DNA from: Shinella pollutisoli
Lineage (GTDB): Bacteria; Pseudomonadota; Alphaproteobacteria; Rhizobiales; Rhizobiaceae
Reading direction: 5' to 3'
DNA: 64,000 nucleotides
Assembly: GCF_024609765.1 (NCBI RefSeq)
Contig: NZ_JANFDG010000001.1
Location: 239,818-303,817, forward strand
Shown here: piece after piece, positions 27,548-38,010 of the stretch
Numbering within the stretch: the first letter of the stretch is position 1
Layout: each line of letters begins with the position of its first letter
The notes under the pieces: generated by a model
Told to the model about the DNA's origin: nothing
Database searches by the model: none
The model's input: only the letters and a program-made list of their open reading frames with translations
Translations under genes and position numbers: made by a program

Positions 27548-27780
27548 GGCAAGCAGGCGCTTCTCCTTATTGACGGCGGGCCTCCGCTGGGAAATTCTCT
27601 CGCCGCGGCGGTGGAGATAGGAGACCGCCGCACCGGATACTCAAGATCCCGAGCGTTGCCCTAGCCGAAGATTTCCGTCTCCGGCGCCGAGCCCGTGTTG
27701 CCTGTCGACAGGCCCGGGCCGCTTTCCCGGAGGGGCGGGATCGGCGGGCGGCTTTGTCATAACCAATGGAGGAGACTGAA

Positions 27781-28722
27781 ATGAAGAAGCATCTGATCAT
27801 TGCAGCGTTTGCGAGCATGCTGGCGACGTCGGCGTCGGCCGAGACGATCGGCGTCTCGATGGCGCTGTTCGACGACAACTTCCTCACGGTCCTGCGCAAC
27901 GGCATGATCGACTATTCGAAAGGCCTCGACGGCGTCACGCTGCAGATCGAAGATGCCCAGAACGACGTCGGCAAGCAGCTGAGCCAGGTCCAGAACTTCA
28001 TCGCCGCCGGCGTCGACGCGATCATCGTCAACCCCGTCGACACCGATGCGACGGTGGCGCTGTCGCAGGCCGCCGCCGATGCGGGCGTCGCCCTCGTCTA
28101 CGTCAACCGCCAGCCGGTGAACGTCGACACGCTCCCCGACAAGCAGGCCTTCGTCGCCTCCGACGAGAAGGAGTCCGGCACGCTGCAAACCCAGGAGGTC
28201 TGCCGCCTGCTCAAGGAGGCCGGCAAGACGGAGGCCAGCGCGGTGGTCATGATGGGCGAGCTGTCCAACCAGGCCGCGCGCATGCGCACGCAGGACATCA
28301 AGGACGTCGTCGCCACCGCGGACTGCAGCTTCATCAAGCTCGTCGAGGAGCAGACCGCCAACTGGTCGCGCACGCAGGGCGCCGACCTCATGACCAACTG
28401 GCTTTCGGCCGGCGTCCAGTTCGACGCGGTGATCTCCAACAACGACGAGATGGCGATCGGCGCGATCCAGTCGCTGAAGTCCGCCGGCCGCGCGATGGAC
28501 GACGTCATCGTCGCCGGCATCGACGCGACCCAGGACGCGCTCGCCGCCATGGCGGCCGGCGACCTCGACGTGACCGTGTTCCAGAACGCCGCCGGCCAGG
28601 GCCAGGGCGCCGTGGACGCCGCGCTCAAGCTCGCGCGCGGCGAGGAGGTCGAGAAGAAGGTCTACGTGCCCTTCGAGCTCGTCACGCCCGCGAACCTCAA
28701 GGACTATCAGGCCAAGAACTAA
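27781..28722 (+). CDS. ibpA: Sugar (inositol-type) ABC transporter substrate-binding protein
   Basis: A 313-residue ribose/inositol-type (Peripla_BP_4) binding protein with a signal peptide (about 1-20, TSASA cleavage). Motifs include VGKQLSQVQNFIAAGVDAIIVNPVDTDATV and SNNDEMAIGAIQSLKSAG. ATG at 27781 follows GGAGGAG. It heads a ten-gene operon whose enzymes are inositol-degrading, so myo-inositol is the expected ligand (IbpA of S. meliloti). A large GC-rich hairpin lies between it and the ATPase gene, as is common for binding proteins needed in excess. Confidence 0.85.
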   Translation: MKKHLIIAAFASMLATSASAETIGVSMALFDDNFLTVLRNGMIDYSKGLDGVTLQIEDAQNDVGKQLSQVQNFIAAGVDAIIVNPVDTDATVALSQAAADAGVALVYVNRQPVNVDTLPDKQAFVASDEKESGTLQTQEVCRLLKEAGKTEASAVVMMGELSNQAARMRTQDIKDVVATADCSFIKLVEEQTANWSRTQGADLMTNWLSAGVQFDAVISNNDEMAIGAIQSLKSAGRAMDDVIVAGIDATQDALAAMAAGDLDVTVFQNAAGQGQGAVDAALKLARGEEVEKKVYVPFELVTPANLKDYQAKN

Positions 28723-28737
28723 GAAAGCGCGTATCCT

Positions 28738-28768
28738 CCGGCAGGGGCGGCGCGGCCGCGCCTGCCGG
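28738..28768 (+). promoter_or_regulatory. Stable intergenic hairpin after the binding-protein gene
   Basis: CCGGCAGG (28738-28745) pairs with CCTGCCGG (28761-28768) around a GC-rich loop containing CGCGGCCGCG. No T-run follows, so it more likely stabilises the upstream mRNA or attenuates than terminates. Confidence 0.55.
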
Positions 28769-28794
28769 TTCCCGGAGCGCACGGAGGATTCCCC

Positions 28795-30333
28795 ATGGTA
28801 AGTCCAACCACCGCGGCGGCGATCAAGCGCGTGCTCGAGGCCACCGAGACCGACGGCCTGCTCGCGATCGAGGGCATCCGCAAGGAGTTCCCGGGCGTCG
28901 TCGCCCTCGACGACGTCAGGCTGCGTGTGCGGCCCGGCACGGTGCACGCCCTGATGGGCGAGAACGGCGCCGGCAAGTCGACGCTGATGAAGATCATCGC
29001 CGGCATCTACCAGCCGGACGCCGGCGAGATCCGGCTGCGCGGCGTGCCCGTTACGCTCAAGTCGCCGCTCGACGCCCTGGAGCAGGGGATCGCCATGATC
29101 CACCAGGAGCTTGCGCTGATGAACTGGATGACGGTCGCCGAGAACATCTGGATCCGCCGCGAGCCAAGGAACCGGCTCGGCCTCATCGACCATGCGAAGA
29201 TGGTCGAGATGACGGAGAGCCTGTTCTCCCGCCTCAACATCGTGCTCGATCCCCGCGCCCAGGTCTCCGACCTCACGGTCGCCCAGAAGCAGATGGTCGA
29301 GATCGCCCGCGCCGTCAGCTACGAATCCAACATCCTGATCATGGACGAGCCGACGTCCGCGCTGACCGACCGCGAGGTGGAGCATCTCTTCGCCATCATC
29401 CGCGACCTCCGGGCGCGCGGGATCGGCATCGTCTACATCACCCACAAGATGAACGAGCTGTTCGAGATCGCCGACGAGTTCACCGTCTTCCGCGACGGCA
29501 AATATGTCGGCACGCACGCCTCGAAGGACGTCACCCGCGACGACATCATTCGAATGATGGTCGGGCGCGAGATCACCGACATGTTCCCGAAGATCGACTG
29601 CCCGATCGGCGACGTGATCCTCGAGGTGAAGAACCTCACGCTGCCCGGCGTCTTCCACGACATCTCGTTTTCCATCCGCCGCGGCGAGATCCTCGGCCTT
29701 GCCGGCCTCGTCGGCTCCAAGCGCTCGAACGTCGCCGAGGCGCTGTTCGGCGTGCGGCCGGCCGCCTCCGGCGAGATCCTGATCGACGGCCGGCCCGTGA
29801 CGATCGACAGCCCGGGCGCGGCGATGGCCCACGGGCTCGCCTTCCTCACCGAGGACCGAAAGGAGACCGGCTGTTTCCTCGCGCTCGACTGCCTGGAGAA
29901 CATCCAGTCGGCGCTGATCACCCGCTCGCACGTCAAGGCGGGCTTCATCGACCAGGCGACCGTGACGAAGCTCGCGGAGGACATGGCGGCGAAGCTGCGC
30001 ATCAAGACGCCGAACCTGCACGAGATCGTCGAGAACCTGTCGGGCGGCAACCAGCAGAAGCTGCTGATCGCGCGCTGGCTCCTGACCCGGCCGCGCATCC
30101 TGATCCTCGACGAGCCGACGCGCGGCATCGACGTCGGCGCGAAGGCGGAAATCCACCGGCTGATCACCGGGCTTGCGGCCGAGGGCGTCGCGGTCCTGAT
30201 GATCTCCTCGGAACTGCCGGAGGTCCTCGGCATGAGCGACCGGATCATGGTCATGCACGAGGGCCACGTGTCGGGCTTCCTCGACCGGTCCGAGGCCAGC
30301 CAGGTGAGAATCATGGACCTTGCTGCGCGCTGA
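28795..30333 (+). CDS. iatA: Inositol-type sugar ABC transporter ATPase
   Basis: A 512-residue double ATPase of the RbsA/MglA/IatA type. The first half has Walker [10 protein letters not shown] and [17 protein letters not shown]; the second half has a degenerate Walker A (LVGSKRSN) as usual, but an intact signature LSGGNQQK and [13 protein letters not shown]. Couples ATP use to import through the IatP permease. Strong GGAGG site before the ATG. Confidence 0.9.
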   Translation: MVSPTTAAAIKRVLEATETDGLLAIEGIRKEFPGVVALDDVRLRVRPGTVHALMGENGAGKSTLMKIIAGIYQPDAGEIRLRGVPVTLKSPLDALEQGIAMIHQELALMNWMTVAENIWIRREPRNRLGLIDHAKMVEMTESLFSRLNIVLDPRAQVSDLTVAQKQMVEIARAVSYESNILIMDEPTSALTDREVEHLFAIIRDLRARGIGIVYITHKMNELFEIADEFTVFRDGKYVGTHASKDVTRDDIIRMMVGREITDMFPKIDCPIGDVILEVKNLTLPGVFHDISFSIRRGEILGLAGLVGSKRSNVAEALFGVRPAASGEILIDGRPVTIDSPGAAMAHGLAFLTEDRKETGCFLALDCLENIQSALITRSHVKAGFIDQATVTKLAEDMAAKLRIKTPNLHEIVENLSGGNQQKLLIARWLLTRPRILILDEPTRGIDVGAKAEIHRLITGLAAEGVAVLMISSELPEVLGMSDRIMVMHEGHVSGFLDRSEASQVRIMDLAAR

Positions 30334-30358
30334 CGCGCCACGGGAGGAGAGAAACGTC

Positions 30359-31378
30359 ATGAATGCGACCACACAGCCCGCAATCGCCGTCAGCCGCGCC
30401 CGGCGGCGCCTGCCGGCAGAGCTGAACATCCTGCTCGTCCTCGTCGGCATCTCGCTGACCTTCGAGATCCTCGGCTGGATCCTGCAGGGGCAGAGCTTCC
30501 TCGCCAATCCGCAGCGCCTCTCGATCATGATCCTGCAGGTGTCGGTGATCGGCATCATCGCCATCGGCGTCACCCAGGTGATCATCTCCGGCGGCATCGA
30601 CCTCTCCTCCGGCTCGATCGTCGGCGCGACGGCGATGATCGCGATGAGCCTCGCCCAGGTCGGCACGTTCGATCGCGCCGTCTATCCCGGCCTGACCGAC
30701 CTGCCGGTCGTCGTGCCGGTCGCCGTCGGCCTCCTCGTGGGGCTCGTCTGCGGCGCCATCAACGGCCTGTTCATCGCCTATACGAGGATTCCGCCCTTCA
30801 TCGCCACGCTCGGCATGATGGTCGCCGCGCGCGGCTTCGCCAAGTGGTACACGAAGGGCCAGCCGATCAGCTTCCCGACCGACAGCTTCGCGGCCCTCGG
30901 CAAGGGGCTGGCGCCGGTGTTCATCTTCCTCGTCGTCGCGGCGATCCTGCACGTCGTGCTGCGCTACACCCGCTACGGCAAGTTCACCTATGCTATCGGC
31001 GCCAACCCGCAGGCCGCGCGCGTGTCCGGCATCAATGTCGAGCGCCATACCGTCAAGATCTATGCGGTCGCGGGCGTGCTCTCGGGGCTCGCCGGCATCG
31101 TCGTCGCCGCGCGAGGCCTCACCGCGCAGGCCGGCATGGGCACGATGTACGAGCTCGACGCCATCGCCATGGCCGTCATCGGCGGCGTGTCGCTCTCCGG
31201 CGGCCGCGGCTCGGTCATCGGCACGATGATCGGCATGGTGATCTTCGGCGTCATTATCTCCGGCTTCACCTTCCTGCGCCTCGACGCCTACTACCAGGAG
31301 ATGCTGAAGGGCGCGATCATCGTCGCCGCCGTCGTCGCCGACGTCTACCGCCAGAGGAAGCGCGTCAAGAAGAGCTGA
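30359..31378 (+). CDS. iatP: Inositol-type sugar ABC transporter permease
   Basis: A 339-residue permease of the RbsC family with about eight to ten helices and the conserved GGIDLSSGSIVGATAM and GANPQAARVSGINVERHTVKIYAVAGVLSGLAGI segments. The ATG at 30359 follows GGGAGGAGA; an upstream ATG at 30320 lies inside the iatA gene. It forms a homodimeric pore with IatA. Confidence 0.9.
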   Translation: MNATTQPAIAVSRARRRLPAELNILLVLVGISLTFEILGWILQGQSFLANPQRLSIMILQVSVIGIIAIGVTQVIISGGIDLSSGSIVGATAMIAMSLAQVGTFDRAVYPGLTDLPVVVPVAVGLLVGLVCGAINGLFIAYTRIPPFIATLGMMVAARGFAKWYTKGQPISFPTDSFAALGKGLAPVFIFLVVAAILHVVLRYTRYGKFTYAIGANPQAARVSGINVERHTVKIYAVAGVLSGLAGIVVAARGLTAQAGMGTMYELDAIAMAVIGGVSLSGGRGSVIGTMIGMVIFGVIISGFTFLRLDAYYQEMLKGAIIVAAVVADVYRQRKRVKKS

Positions 31379-31486
31379 ACGGCTCCCTTCCCCTTGTGGC
31401 CCGTGCGGCCACGGGCCGCGGACGATCTCCTCCCGGACGCCGCGGCCCCGAAACAACCGGAACATCGCAGACTAAAGGAGGCATCC

Positions 31487-32386
31487 ATGCGTATTGCCCT
31501 CGACCCCTTCATGCACCGTCATCTCAGCCTGGAAGAGCTTCCGCGCAAGGTGCGCGAGCTCGGCTACGACTGGATCGAGCTCAGCCCCCGGGCCGATTTC
31601 CTGGAGTGGTTCAAGGCGCCGCGCGTCTTCCCCGAGCGCATCCGCACCTTCCGGAAGGCGCTCGCCGCCGAGAACGTGAAGATCGCCTCGCTCCTGCCGA
31701 TGTACCGCTGGGCCTCCAACGACGAGACCGAGCGCCGGGCCGCCGTCCGGCACTGGAAGCGCGCCATCGAGATCGCCGTCGAGATGGAGGTCGACACGAT
31801 GAACTCCGAGTTCGGCCGCGGCCCGCACCCCGACAAGGGCTCCTGCTACTGCTGCCACACCGGCTCGCTGATCGAGGCCTGCGAGGACGCCTGGTGGCGC
31901 TCGATGGAGGAACTGGTGCCGATCCTCGAGCGCGAGGGCATCACGCTCAACGTCGAGCCGCACCCTGAGGACTGGTGCGAGACGCTGCAGCCGGCCGTCG
32001 ACATCATCCGCACGGTCAACTCGAAGAACGTCCGCTTCCTCTACTGCGCGCCGCACACCTTCTATTTCGGCGACGACACGAAGGCGATGCTGCGCGAATG
32101 CGCCGACGTTCTCGCCCATGTGCATGTCGGCGACACGTTCAACCACAAGGCCTCGTCCGGGCTGCGCTATATCCTCAATCCGCCCGGCACGCAGGCGCGC
32201 GTCCACCAGCACCTCAACATCGGCCAGGGCGAGGTGCCGTGGGACGATTTCTTCGGCACGCTCGCCGAGATCGGCTTCGACGGCATCATGACTGCTTGCG
32301 TCTTCGCCTGGGAGGACAGGGCCGACGAATCCGGCCGCTTCATGTGCACCGAGATGAACAACTACATCGAGAAATATCGAAAGTGA
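31487..32386 (+). CDS. TIM-barrel sugar isomerase/epimerase-like protein in the iol operon
   Basis: A 299-residue xylose-isomerase-like TIM-barrel (AP endonuclease 2 family). Metal-binding candidates include EPHPEDW, the His of [11 protein letters not shown] and Glu of CTEMNNY. It contains an unusual cysteine-rich [10 protein letters not shown] segment around residue 121-130. Its exact reaction is unknown; neighbours suggest epimerisation or dehydration of an inositol or inosose stereoisomer. It lies 108 bases after iatP and 10 bases before iolG, with an AAAGGAGG ribosome site. Confidence 0.75.
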   Translation: MRIALDPFMHRHLSLEELPRKVRELGYDWIELSPRADFLEWFKAPRVFPERIRTFRKALAAENVKIASLLPMYRWASNDETERRAAVRHWKRAIEIAVEMEVDTMNSEFGRGPHPDKGSCYCCHTGSLIEACEDAWWRSMEELVPILEREGITLNVEPHPEDWCETLQPAVDIIRTVNSKNVRFLYCAPHTFYFGDDTKAMLRECADVLAHVHVGDTFNHKASSGLRYILNPPGTQARVHQHLNIGQGEVPWDDFFGTLAEIGFDGIMTACVFAWEDRADESGRFMCTEMNNYIEKYRK

Positions 32387-32396
32387 GGCTTTCCCA

Positions 32397-33407
32397 ATGA
32401 CTGTACGGATTGGTGTCATCGGCACCGGTGCAATCGGCCGCGACCATGCGCGTCGCATCAACCAGGTCCTCGGCGGGGCGCGGATCGTCGCGCTGAGCGA
32501 CGTCAACCGGGCCTCGGCGGAGGCGGTGCGCGACGACCTCGCACCGGACGCCGTCCTCTTCGCGACCGGCGAGGAGCTGATCGCCTCGCCGGACGTCGAC
32601 GCCGTGCTGGTGACCTCCTGGGGCGCGACGCACGAGCAATACGTGCTCGCGGCCATCGCCGCCGGCAAGCCGTGCTTCTGCGAGAAGCCGCTGGCGACCA
32701 CGGCCGAGGGCGCCCGGCGCATCGTCGACGCCGAGGTCGCAGAGGGCCGGCGGCTGGTGCAGGTGGGCTTCATGCGCCGCTACGACGCCGGCTACGTCGC
32801 GCTGAAACAGGCGGTCGACGGCCGCATCGGCGCGCCGATCCTGGTGCACGCCGCCCACCGCAACCCGACCGTGCCCGAGCAATACGTGACGCCGATGGCG
32901 ATCCACGACACGATGATCCACGAGATCGACGTGCTGCGCTGGCTGCTCGACGACGACTACGTCTCGGCACGGGTCATCTTCCCGCGCGCGGCCGCACGCA
33001 GCCACGCGAAGCTCAGGGACCCGCAGATCGTCATCCTGGAGACCGCCAAGGGCACGGTCATCGACGTCGAGATCTTCGTCAATTGCCACTACGGCTACGA
33101 CATCCAGTGCGAGGTGGTGGGCGAGGACGGCATCGCCCGGCTGCCCGAGCCGATGGCGGTGCAGATGCGCCTCGGCGCGAAGCTCCAGAACGAGATCCTG
33201 ACCGACTGGAAGGACCGCTTCATCGCCAGCTACGACGTCGAGCTGCAGGACTTCATCAACGCCGCCGCGAGGGGAACCGCCGCCGGCCCGTCCTCCTGGG
33301 ACGGCTACGTGGCCGCCATCACCTCCGACGCCTGCGTGGCCGCGCAGGAGAAGGCGGGCGAGGCCGTCGCCATCGACCTTCCGCCGCGCCCGGCGCTCTA
33401 CAGCTGA
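32397..33407 (+). CDS. iolG: Inositol 2-dehydrogenase
   Basis: A 336-residue Gfo/Idh/MocA enzyme: N-terminal Rossmann fold ([17 protein letters not shown]), catalytic Lys of CEKPLA (about residue 98), [10 protein letters not shown], and [13 protein letters not shown] with the active-site Asp/His. These match myo-inositol 2-dehydrogenase (IolG/IdhA), which makes scyllo-inosose with NAD+. It is followed after 9 bases by an IolI-like gene and then iolC. Identification is better than for the Gfo/Idh paralogues at 39752-43945 because of the close IolG-type active site. Confidence 0.88.
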   Translation: MTVRIGVIGTGAIGRDHARRINQVLGGARIVALSDVNRASAEAVRDDLAPDAVLFATGEELIASPDVDAVLVTSWGATHEQYVLAAIAAGKPCFCEKPLATTAEGARRIVDAEVAEGRRLVQVGFMRRYDAGYVALKQAVDGRIGAPILVHAAHRNPTVPEQYVTPMAIHDTMIHEIDVLRWLLDDDYVSARVIFPRAAARSHAKLRDPQIVILETAKGTVIDVEIFVNCHYGYDIQCEVVGEDGIARLPEPMAVQMRLGAKLQNEILTDWKDRFIASYDVELQDFINAAARGTAAGPSSWDGYVAAITSDACVAAQEKAGEAVAIDLPPRPALYS

Positions 33408-33416
33408 GGACATCCC

Positions 33417-34202
33417 ATGCGTTTCGCCATCAACCACATCACCGCGCCGAAGCTCTCCCTCGAAGACTTCTTCTCTGCCGCCGGGACGCTCGGCCTCACC
33501 GAGGTCGAGATCCGCAACGACCTGCCCGACGTCGTCGGCACGGTCGATCCGCGCGACGTGAAGGCCGCAGCCGAAAAGGCCGGCCTGACGATCATTTCCA
33601 TCAACGCGCTCTATCCCTTCAACGTCTGGTCGGGCGACCTGCCGCAGCGGGCGGCGGTGCTCGCCGACTACGCGGCGGCAAGCGGGGCGAAGGCTCTCGT
33701 CATGTGCCCGCTCAACGACGGCACCAAGGTGGCGTTCGAGGACCTCGTCGCGGCGCTCAAGGCGATGAAGCCGATCCTTCAAGATCGCGGGCTGACCGGG
33801 CTGGTCGAGCCCCTCGGCTTCCCGATCTCGTCGCTGCGCACCAAGCGCGAGGCGCTTGCGGCCATCGACGCGGCCGGCGGCGGCGACGTCTACAGGCTCG
33901 TGCACGACACCTTCCACCACCATCTCGCCGGCGAGACCGAGTTCTTCCCCGAACGGACGGGCCTCGTCCACATCTCCGGCGTGGTCGACCCGGCCGTGGC
34001 GGTCACCGACATGCTCGACGCCCACCGGGTGCTGGTCGACGCCGCCGACCGGCTGGAAAACCTCGCCCAGATCAGGACGCTGGTCGACGCCGGCTTCGAG
34101 GGGCCCTACAGTTTCGAGCCCTTCGCCGCCGAGGTCCACGCGCTCGAGGATCCCGTGGCGGCGATGCGCGACAGCATGGCCTATATCGCGCGATCCGTCT
34201 GA
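33417..34202 (+). CDS. iolI: Inosose isomerase-like TIM-barrel protein
   Basis: A 261-residue AP-endonuclease-2-like TIM barrel. Metal ligands are suggested by VEPLGF (Glu), HDTFHHHL (Asp/His) and SFEPFA (Glu). B. subtilis IolI interconverts scyllo-inosose (2-keto-myo-inositol) and 1-keto-D-chiro-inositol. Position between iolG and iolC fits this, which would let the operon accept D-chiro-inositol. Length is close to the 278 residues of IolI. Confidence 0.75.
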   Translation: MRFAINHITAPKLSLEDFFSAAGTLGLTEVEIRNDLPDVVGTVDPRDVKAAAEKAGLTIISINALYPFNVWSGDLPQRAAVLADYAAASGAKALVMCPLNDGTKVAFEDLVAALKAMKPILQDRGLTGLVEPLGFPISSLRTKREALAAIDAAGGGDVYRLVHDTFHHHLAGETEFFPERTGLVHISGVVDPAVAVTDMLDAHRVLVDAADRLENLAQIRTLVDAGFEGPYSFEPFAAEVHALEDPVAAMRDSMAYIARSV

Positions 34203-34231
34203 GGGCGCGAAGAGAGGTGCCGGAGGAAAGA

Positions 34232-36139
34232 ATGGACAAGTCTCTGGATGTGATCACGGTCGGGCGTTCCTCCGTCGATCTCTACGGCGCGCAGATCGGC
34301 GGGCGGCTCGAGGACGTGGGGTCGTTCCGCAAGTATATCGGCGGCTCGCCGACCAACATGGCGGCCGGGACGGCGCGCCTCGGCCTGCGCTCCGGGCTCA
34401 TCACCCGCGTCGGCAACGAGCATATGGGCCGCTTCATCCGCGAGGAACTTGAGCGGGAAGGCGTCGACGTCTCCGGCGTGAAGACCGATCCGGAGCGGCT
34501 GACCGCGCTCGTGCTCCTCGGCATCCGCGACGAGGAGCGCTTCCCGCTGATCTTCTACCGCGAGAACTGCGCCGACATGGCGCTCTGCGAGGACGACATC
34601 GACGAGGATCTCGTCGCGCGGACGCGCTCGCTGGTCGTCACCGGCACCCATCTCAGCCATCCGCGGACGGAGGGTGCCGTTCTCAAGGCGCTGGCGCTCG
34701 CCCGCAGGCACGGCGCGCGCACCGGCCTCGACATCGACTACCGTCCCAACCTCTGGGGCCTTGCCGGCCACGGCGACGGCGAGAGCCGCTATGTCGAGAG
34801 CGAACGCGTCACCGCCAAGCTGCAGAGCCACCTGCACCTCTTCGACCTCATCGTCGGCACGGAGGAGGAATTCCACATCGCCGGCGGCTCCACCGACACG
34901 ATCGCGGCACTGCGCGCCGTGCGCGCCGTCTCGCCGGCCGTGCTCGTCTGCAAGCGCGGCGCGGCCGGTGCCGTCGCCTTCACCGGCGCCATCCCCGACC
35001 GGCTGGACGACGGCGAGAGCGGGCCGGGCTTCCCGATCGAGGTGTTCAACGTGCTCGGCGCCGGCGACGGCTTCATGTCGGGCCTGATCAAGGGCTGGCT
35101 GGAGGACGCGCCCTGGCCGAAGGCGCTGGAATATGCCAATGCCTGCGGGGCCTTCGCCGTCAGCCGCCACGGCTGCACGCCGGCCTATCCGTCGCTGGCG
35201 GAACTGGACTTCTTCCTGAAGCGCGGCATCCGCGAGAAGGCGCTGCGCAAGGATGCCGAGCTCGAACAGGTCCACTGGGCGACGAACCGGCACGGCGACC
35301 GGTCGACGATGCGCGTCTTCGCCTTCGACCACCGCATGCAGCTCGAAGCCCTGCCCGGCGCGACGCCGGAGGCGATCGGCCGCTTCAAGGAGCTCTGCCT
35401 TGAGGCCGCGCTCGGCGTGCAGGCCGGCCGGCCGGGCTACGGCATCCTCTGCGACGGCCGGCTCGGCCGCCGCGCCCTGCATGCCGCCTCCGGCACCGGG
35501 TTGTGGATCGGCCGCCCGGTCGAGTGGCCGGGCTCGCGCCCGCTGACGCTGGAGCCGGAGCTGGGCCCCGATTTCGGCGGCCTGGAGGAATGGCCGCTGG
35601 AGAACGTCGTCAAGGTCCTGTGCTTCTGCCATCCCGACGACCCCGAGGACGTGCGCGCGAGCCAAGAGGCGACGCTGACGCGGCTCTTTGCCGCCGCGCG
35701 GCGCAACCGGCTGGAATTCCTGCTGGAGATCATCCCCTCCAAGGTCGGGCCGGTCGACGACGAGACGACCGCGGCGCTGATCCGCCGCTTCTACGAGATC
35801 GGCATCCATCCCGACTGGTGGAAGCTCGAACCGATGGCGAGCCGCACCGCATGGGCGAACGTCTGCGCGGCGATCGAGGAGAACGATCCGCATACCCGCG
35901 GCATCGTCGTGCTCGGCCTCGACGCGCCGGAAGAGGAGCTTGCGGCGAGCTTCCGGGTCGCGGCGGGCTTCCCCCTCGTGAAGGGCTTCGCGGTGGGGCG
36001 GACCATCTTCGGCAGAGCCGCGCGCGACTGGTTTTCCGGCGCGATCGGCGACGCCGAGGCGATCGAGGACATCCAGGCCCGCTACCGGCACCTTTGCGGG
36101 ATCTGGGACGAGGCACGTGCGGGGCAAGCCGCCGCTTGA
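34232..36139 (+). CDS. iolC: 5-Dehydro-2-deoxygluconokinase fused to a DUF2090 aldolase-like domain
   Basis: A 635-residue two-domain protein. Residues 1-320 are a PfkB/ribokinase-type kinase with GGSPTNMAAGTARLG, and the catalytic Asp279 in NVLGAGDGF. Residues about 330-630 form a DUF2090 TIM barrel, related to LacD/IolJ-type aldolases (MRVFAFDHRMQLE, PSKVGPVDDETTAALIRRFYEIGIHPDWWKLEP, VKGFAVGRTIFG). The kinase phosphorylates 5-dehydro-2-deoxygluconate; the second domain may do the following aldol cleavage to dihydroxyacetone phosphate and malonic semialdehyde, which would explain why no separate iolJ is present. This fusion is common in proteobacterial iol operons. GGAGGAAAG site. Confidence 0.9.
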   Translation: MDKSLDVITVGRSSVDLYGAQIGGRLEDVGSFRKYIGGSPTNMAAGTARLGLRSGLITRVGNEHMGRFIREELEREGVDVSGVKTDPERLTALVLLGIRDEERFPLIFYRENCADMALCEDDIDEDLVARTRSLVVTGTHLSHPRTEGAVLKALALARRHGARTGLDIDYRPNLWGLAGHGDGESRYVESERVTAKLQSHLHLFDLIVGTEEEFHIAGGSTDTIAALRAVRAVSPAVLVCKRGAAGAVAFTGAIPDRLDDGESGPGFPIEVFNVLGAGDGFMSGLIKGWLEDAPWPKALEYANACGAFAVSRHGCTPAYPSLAELDFFLKRGIREKALRKDAELEQVHWATNRHGDRSTMRVFAFDHRMQLEALPGATPEAIGRFKELCLEAALGVQAGRPGYGILCDGRLGRRALHAASGTGLWIGRPVEWPGSRPLTLEPELGPDFGGLEEWPLENVVKVLCFCHPDDPEDVRASQEATLTRLFAAARRNRLEFLLEIIPSKVGPVDDETTAALIRRFYEIGIHPDWWKLEPMASRTAWANVCAAIEENDPHTRGIVVLGLDAPEEELAASFRVAAGFPLVKGFAVGRTIFGRAARDWFSGAIGDAEAIEDIQARYRHLCGIWDEARAGQAAA

Positions 36140-36151
36140 GGAGACGATGAC

Positions 36152-37987
36152 ATGACGAAGACCATCCGCCTGACGGCGGCGCAGGCGATGTTCCGCTGGC
36201 TGGCCGCGCAGATGACCGAGGACGGCGAGAGATTCATCGAGGGCGTCTGGGCGATCTTCGGTCACGGCAACGTCGCCGGCATCGGCGAGGCGCTGCACGG
36301 AATGGGAGACGCGCTGCCCACCTGGCGCGGCCAGAACGAGCAGACCATGGCGCATGCGGCGATCGCCTATGCCAAGACCAGACGTCGCCGCAAGGCGATG
36401 GCGGTCACCTCCTCCATCGGCCCCGGCGCCACCAACATGGTGACGGCGGCGGCGCTCGCCCACATCAACCGCCTGCCGGTGCTGTTCATCCCCGGCGACG
36501 TCTTCGCCAATCGCCGTCCCGACCCGGTGCTGCAGCAGATCGAGGACTTCGAGGACGGCACCGTCAGCGTGACCGACTGCTTCCGGCCTGTCAGCCGCTA
36601 TTTCGACCGCATCGTCCGGGCGGAACACCTGCTGACCGCACTGCCGCGCGCGTTGCAAGTGATGACCGACCCCGCCAATTGCGGCCCGGTGACGCTCGCC
36701 TTCTGCCAGGACGTGCAGGCCGAGGCCTATGACTGGCCGGAGGACTTCTTCGCGCCGAAGACCTGGCGGATCCGGCGGCCGGAGCCGGACCCGCGCGAGG
36801 TCGACGACGTCGTCGCCGCGCTGAAGGCCGCAAGCAATCCGGTGATCGTCGCCGGCGGCGGCGTCCTCTATTCCGGCGCCGAGGCCGACCTCCTCGCCTT
36901 CGCCAGGACGCACAACATCCCGATCGTCGAGACGCAGGCCGGCAAGGGGGCGGTCGACTGGAAGGAACGGCTCAATTTCGGTTCGCCGGGCGTCACCGGC
37001 AGCGATTGCGGCAACAGGGTCGCGGCGAATGCCGACCTCGTCCTCGGCGTCGGCACCCGCTTCCAGGATTTCACGACGGGGAGCTGGACGGCCTTCGCCA
37101 ATCCGGAGCGCAGGCTCGTCTCGATCAACCTTGCGGGCTACGATGCGGCCAAGCACGGCGCCATTCCGCTCGTCGCCGATGCCAAGGTGGCGCTGGCGCG
37201 GATTTCCGAGGGGCTCGGAAGCCATCGCTTCGCCGACCCCGACTTTTCCGCGCGCGACGCCTGGTTCGCCCTGTCGGACAAGGCGCTCGCGGCACCGCTC
37301 GGAGAGAGCCCGAACTTCCTGCCCTCCGACGCCCAGGTGATCGGCGCCGTTCTCCGGCAGGCGGGCGAGAACACGGTGGCGATGTGCGCCGCCGGCACCA
37401 TGCCGGGCGCGCTGCAGGTGCTCTGGCGCTCTGCGGCGAGCGGCTATCACATGGAATACGGCTATTCCTGCATGGGCTACGAGGTCGCCGGCGCCTTCGG
37501 CATCAAGCTCGCGGCGCCCGAGAAGGAGGTGATCTGCTTCGTCGGCGACGGCTCCTACATGATGGCCAATTCCGAGCTCGCGACCGCGGTGATGATGCGC
37601 GTTCCCTTCACCATCGTGCTCACCGACAACCGCGGCTACGGCTGCATCAACCGGCTCCAGCAGGAATGCGGCGGAGACGCGTTCAACAACATGTACAAGG
37701 ACTGTAACGTCGACGCGCAGCCGGAGATCGACTTCGTGGCGCATGCCGCGGCGATGGGCGCGCACGCCGTCAAGGCGGCCGGGATCGGCAACCTGGAAAC
37801 GGAGCTCGTCGCCGCGCGGGCGAGAAACATCCCGACGGTGATCGTCATCGACACGGAGGCGGAGACCGGCGCCGGCATCGGCGGCGCCTGGTGGGACGTG
37901 GCCGTGCCGGAGGTCGGAAGCACCGAAAAGCTGAGGCAGGCCCGCACGCGCTACGAGGCGAACGCCGCCCTGCAGCGCATCAACTGA
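36152..37987 (+). CDS. iolD: 3D-(3,5/4)-trihydroxycyclohexane-1,2-dione hydrolase
   Basis: A 611-residue thiamine-diphosphate enzyme of the acetolactate-synthase fold, matching IolD. Seen are the N-terminal [35 protein letters not shown] with the ThDP-activating Glu, and the ThDP/Mg site [18 protein letters not shown]. It opens the ring of trihydroxycyclohexanedione to 5-deoxyglucuronate. The gene follows iolC by 12 bases. Confidence 0.93.
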   Translation: MTKTIRLTAAQAMFRWLAAQMTEDGERFIEGVWAIFGHGNVAGIGEALHGMGDALPTWRGQNEQTMAHAAIAYAKTRRRRKAMAVTSSIGPGATNMVTAAALAHINRLPVLFIPGDVFANRRPDPVLQQIEDFEDGTVSVTDCFRPVSRYFDRIVRAEHLLTALPRALQVMTDPANCGPVTLAFCQDVQAEAYDWPEDFFAPKTWRIRRPEPDPREVDDVVAALKAASNPVIVAGGGVLYSGAEADLLAFARTHNIPIVETQAGKGAVDWKERLNFGSPGVTGSDCGNRVAANADLVLGVGTRFQDFTTGSWTAFANPERRLVSINLAGYDAAKHGAIPLVADAKVALARISEGLGSHRFADPDFSARDAWFALSDKALAAPLGESPNFLPSDAQVIGAVLRQAGENTVAMCAAGTMPGALQVLWRSAASGYHMEYGYSCMGYEVAGAFGIKLAAPEKEVICFVGDGSYMMANSELATAVMMRVPFTIVLTDNRGYGCINRLQQECGGDAFNNMYKDCNVDAQPEIDFVAHAAAMGAHAVKAAGIGNLETELVAARARNIPTVIVIDTEAETGAGIGGAWWDVAVPEVGSTEKLRQARTRYEANAALQRIN

Positions 37988-38010
37988 CATCGCAATCCGA
38001 GGCACGAACG

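Noticed and set aside
27757..30666. Antisense open frame opposite the inositol binding protein and ATPase.
   Set aside because: Low-complexity translation without motifs; sense genes are certain.
34181..38005. Antisense open frame of over 1200 codons opposite iolC and iolD.
   Set aside because: Compositional shadow; sense strand is fully explained by iolC and iolD with intact catalytic motifs.
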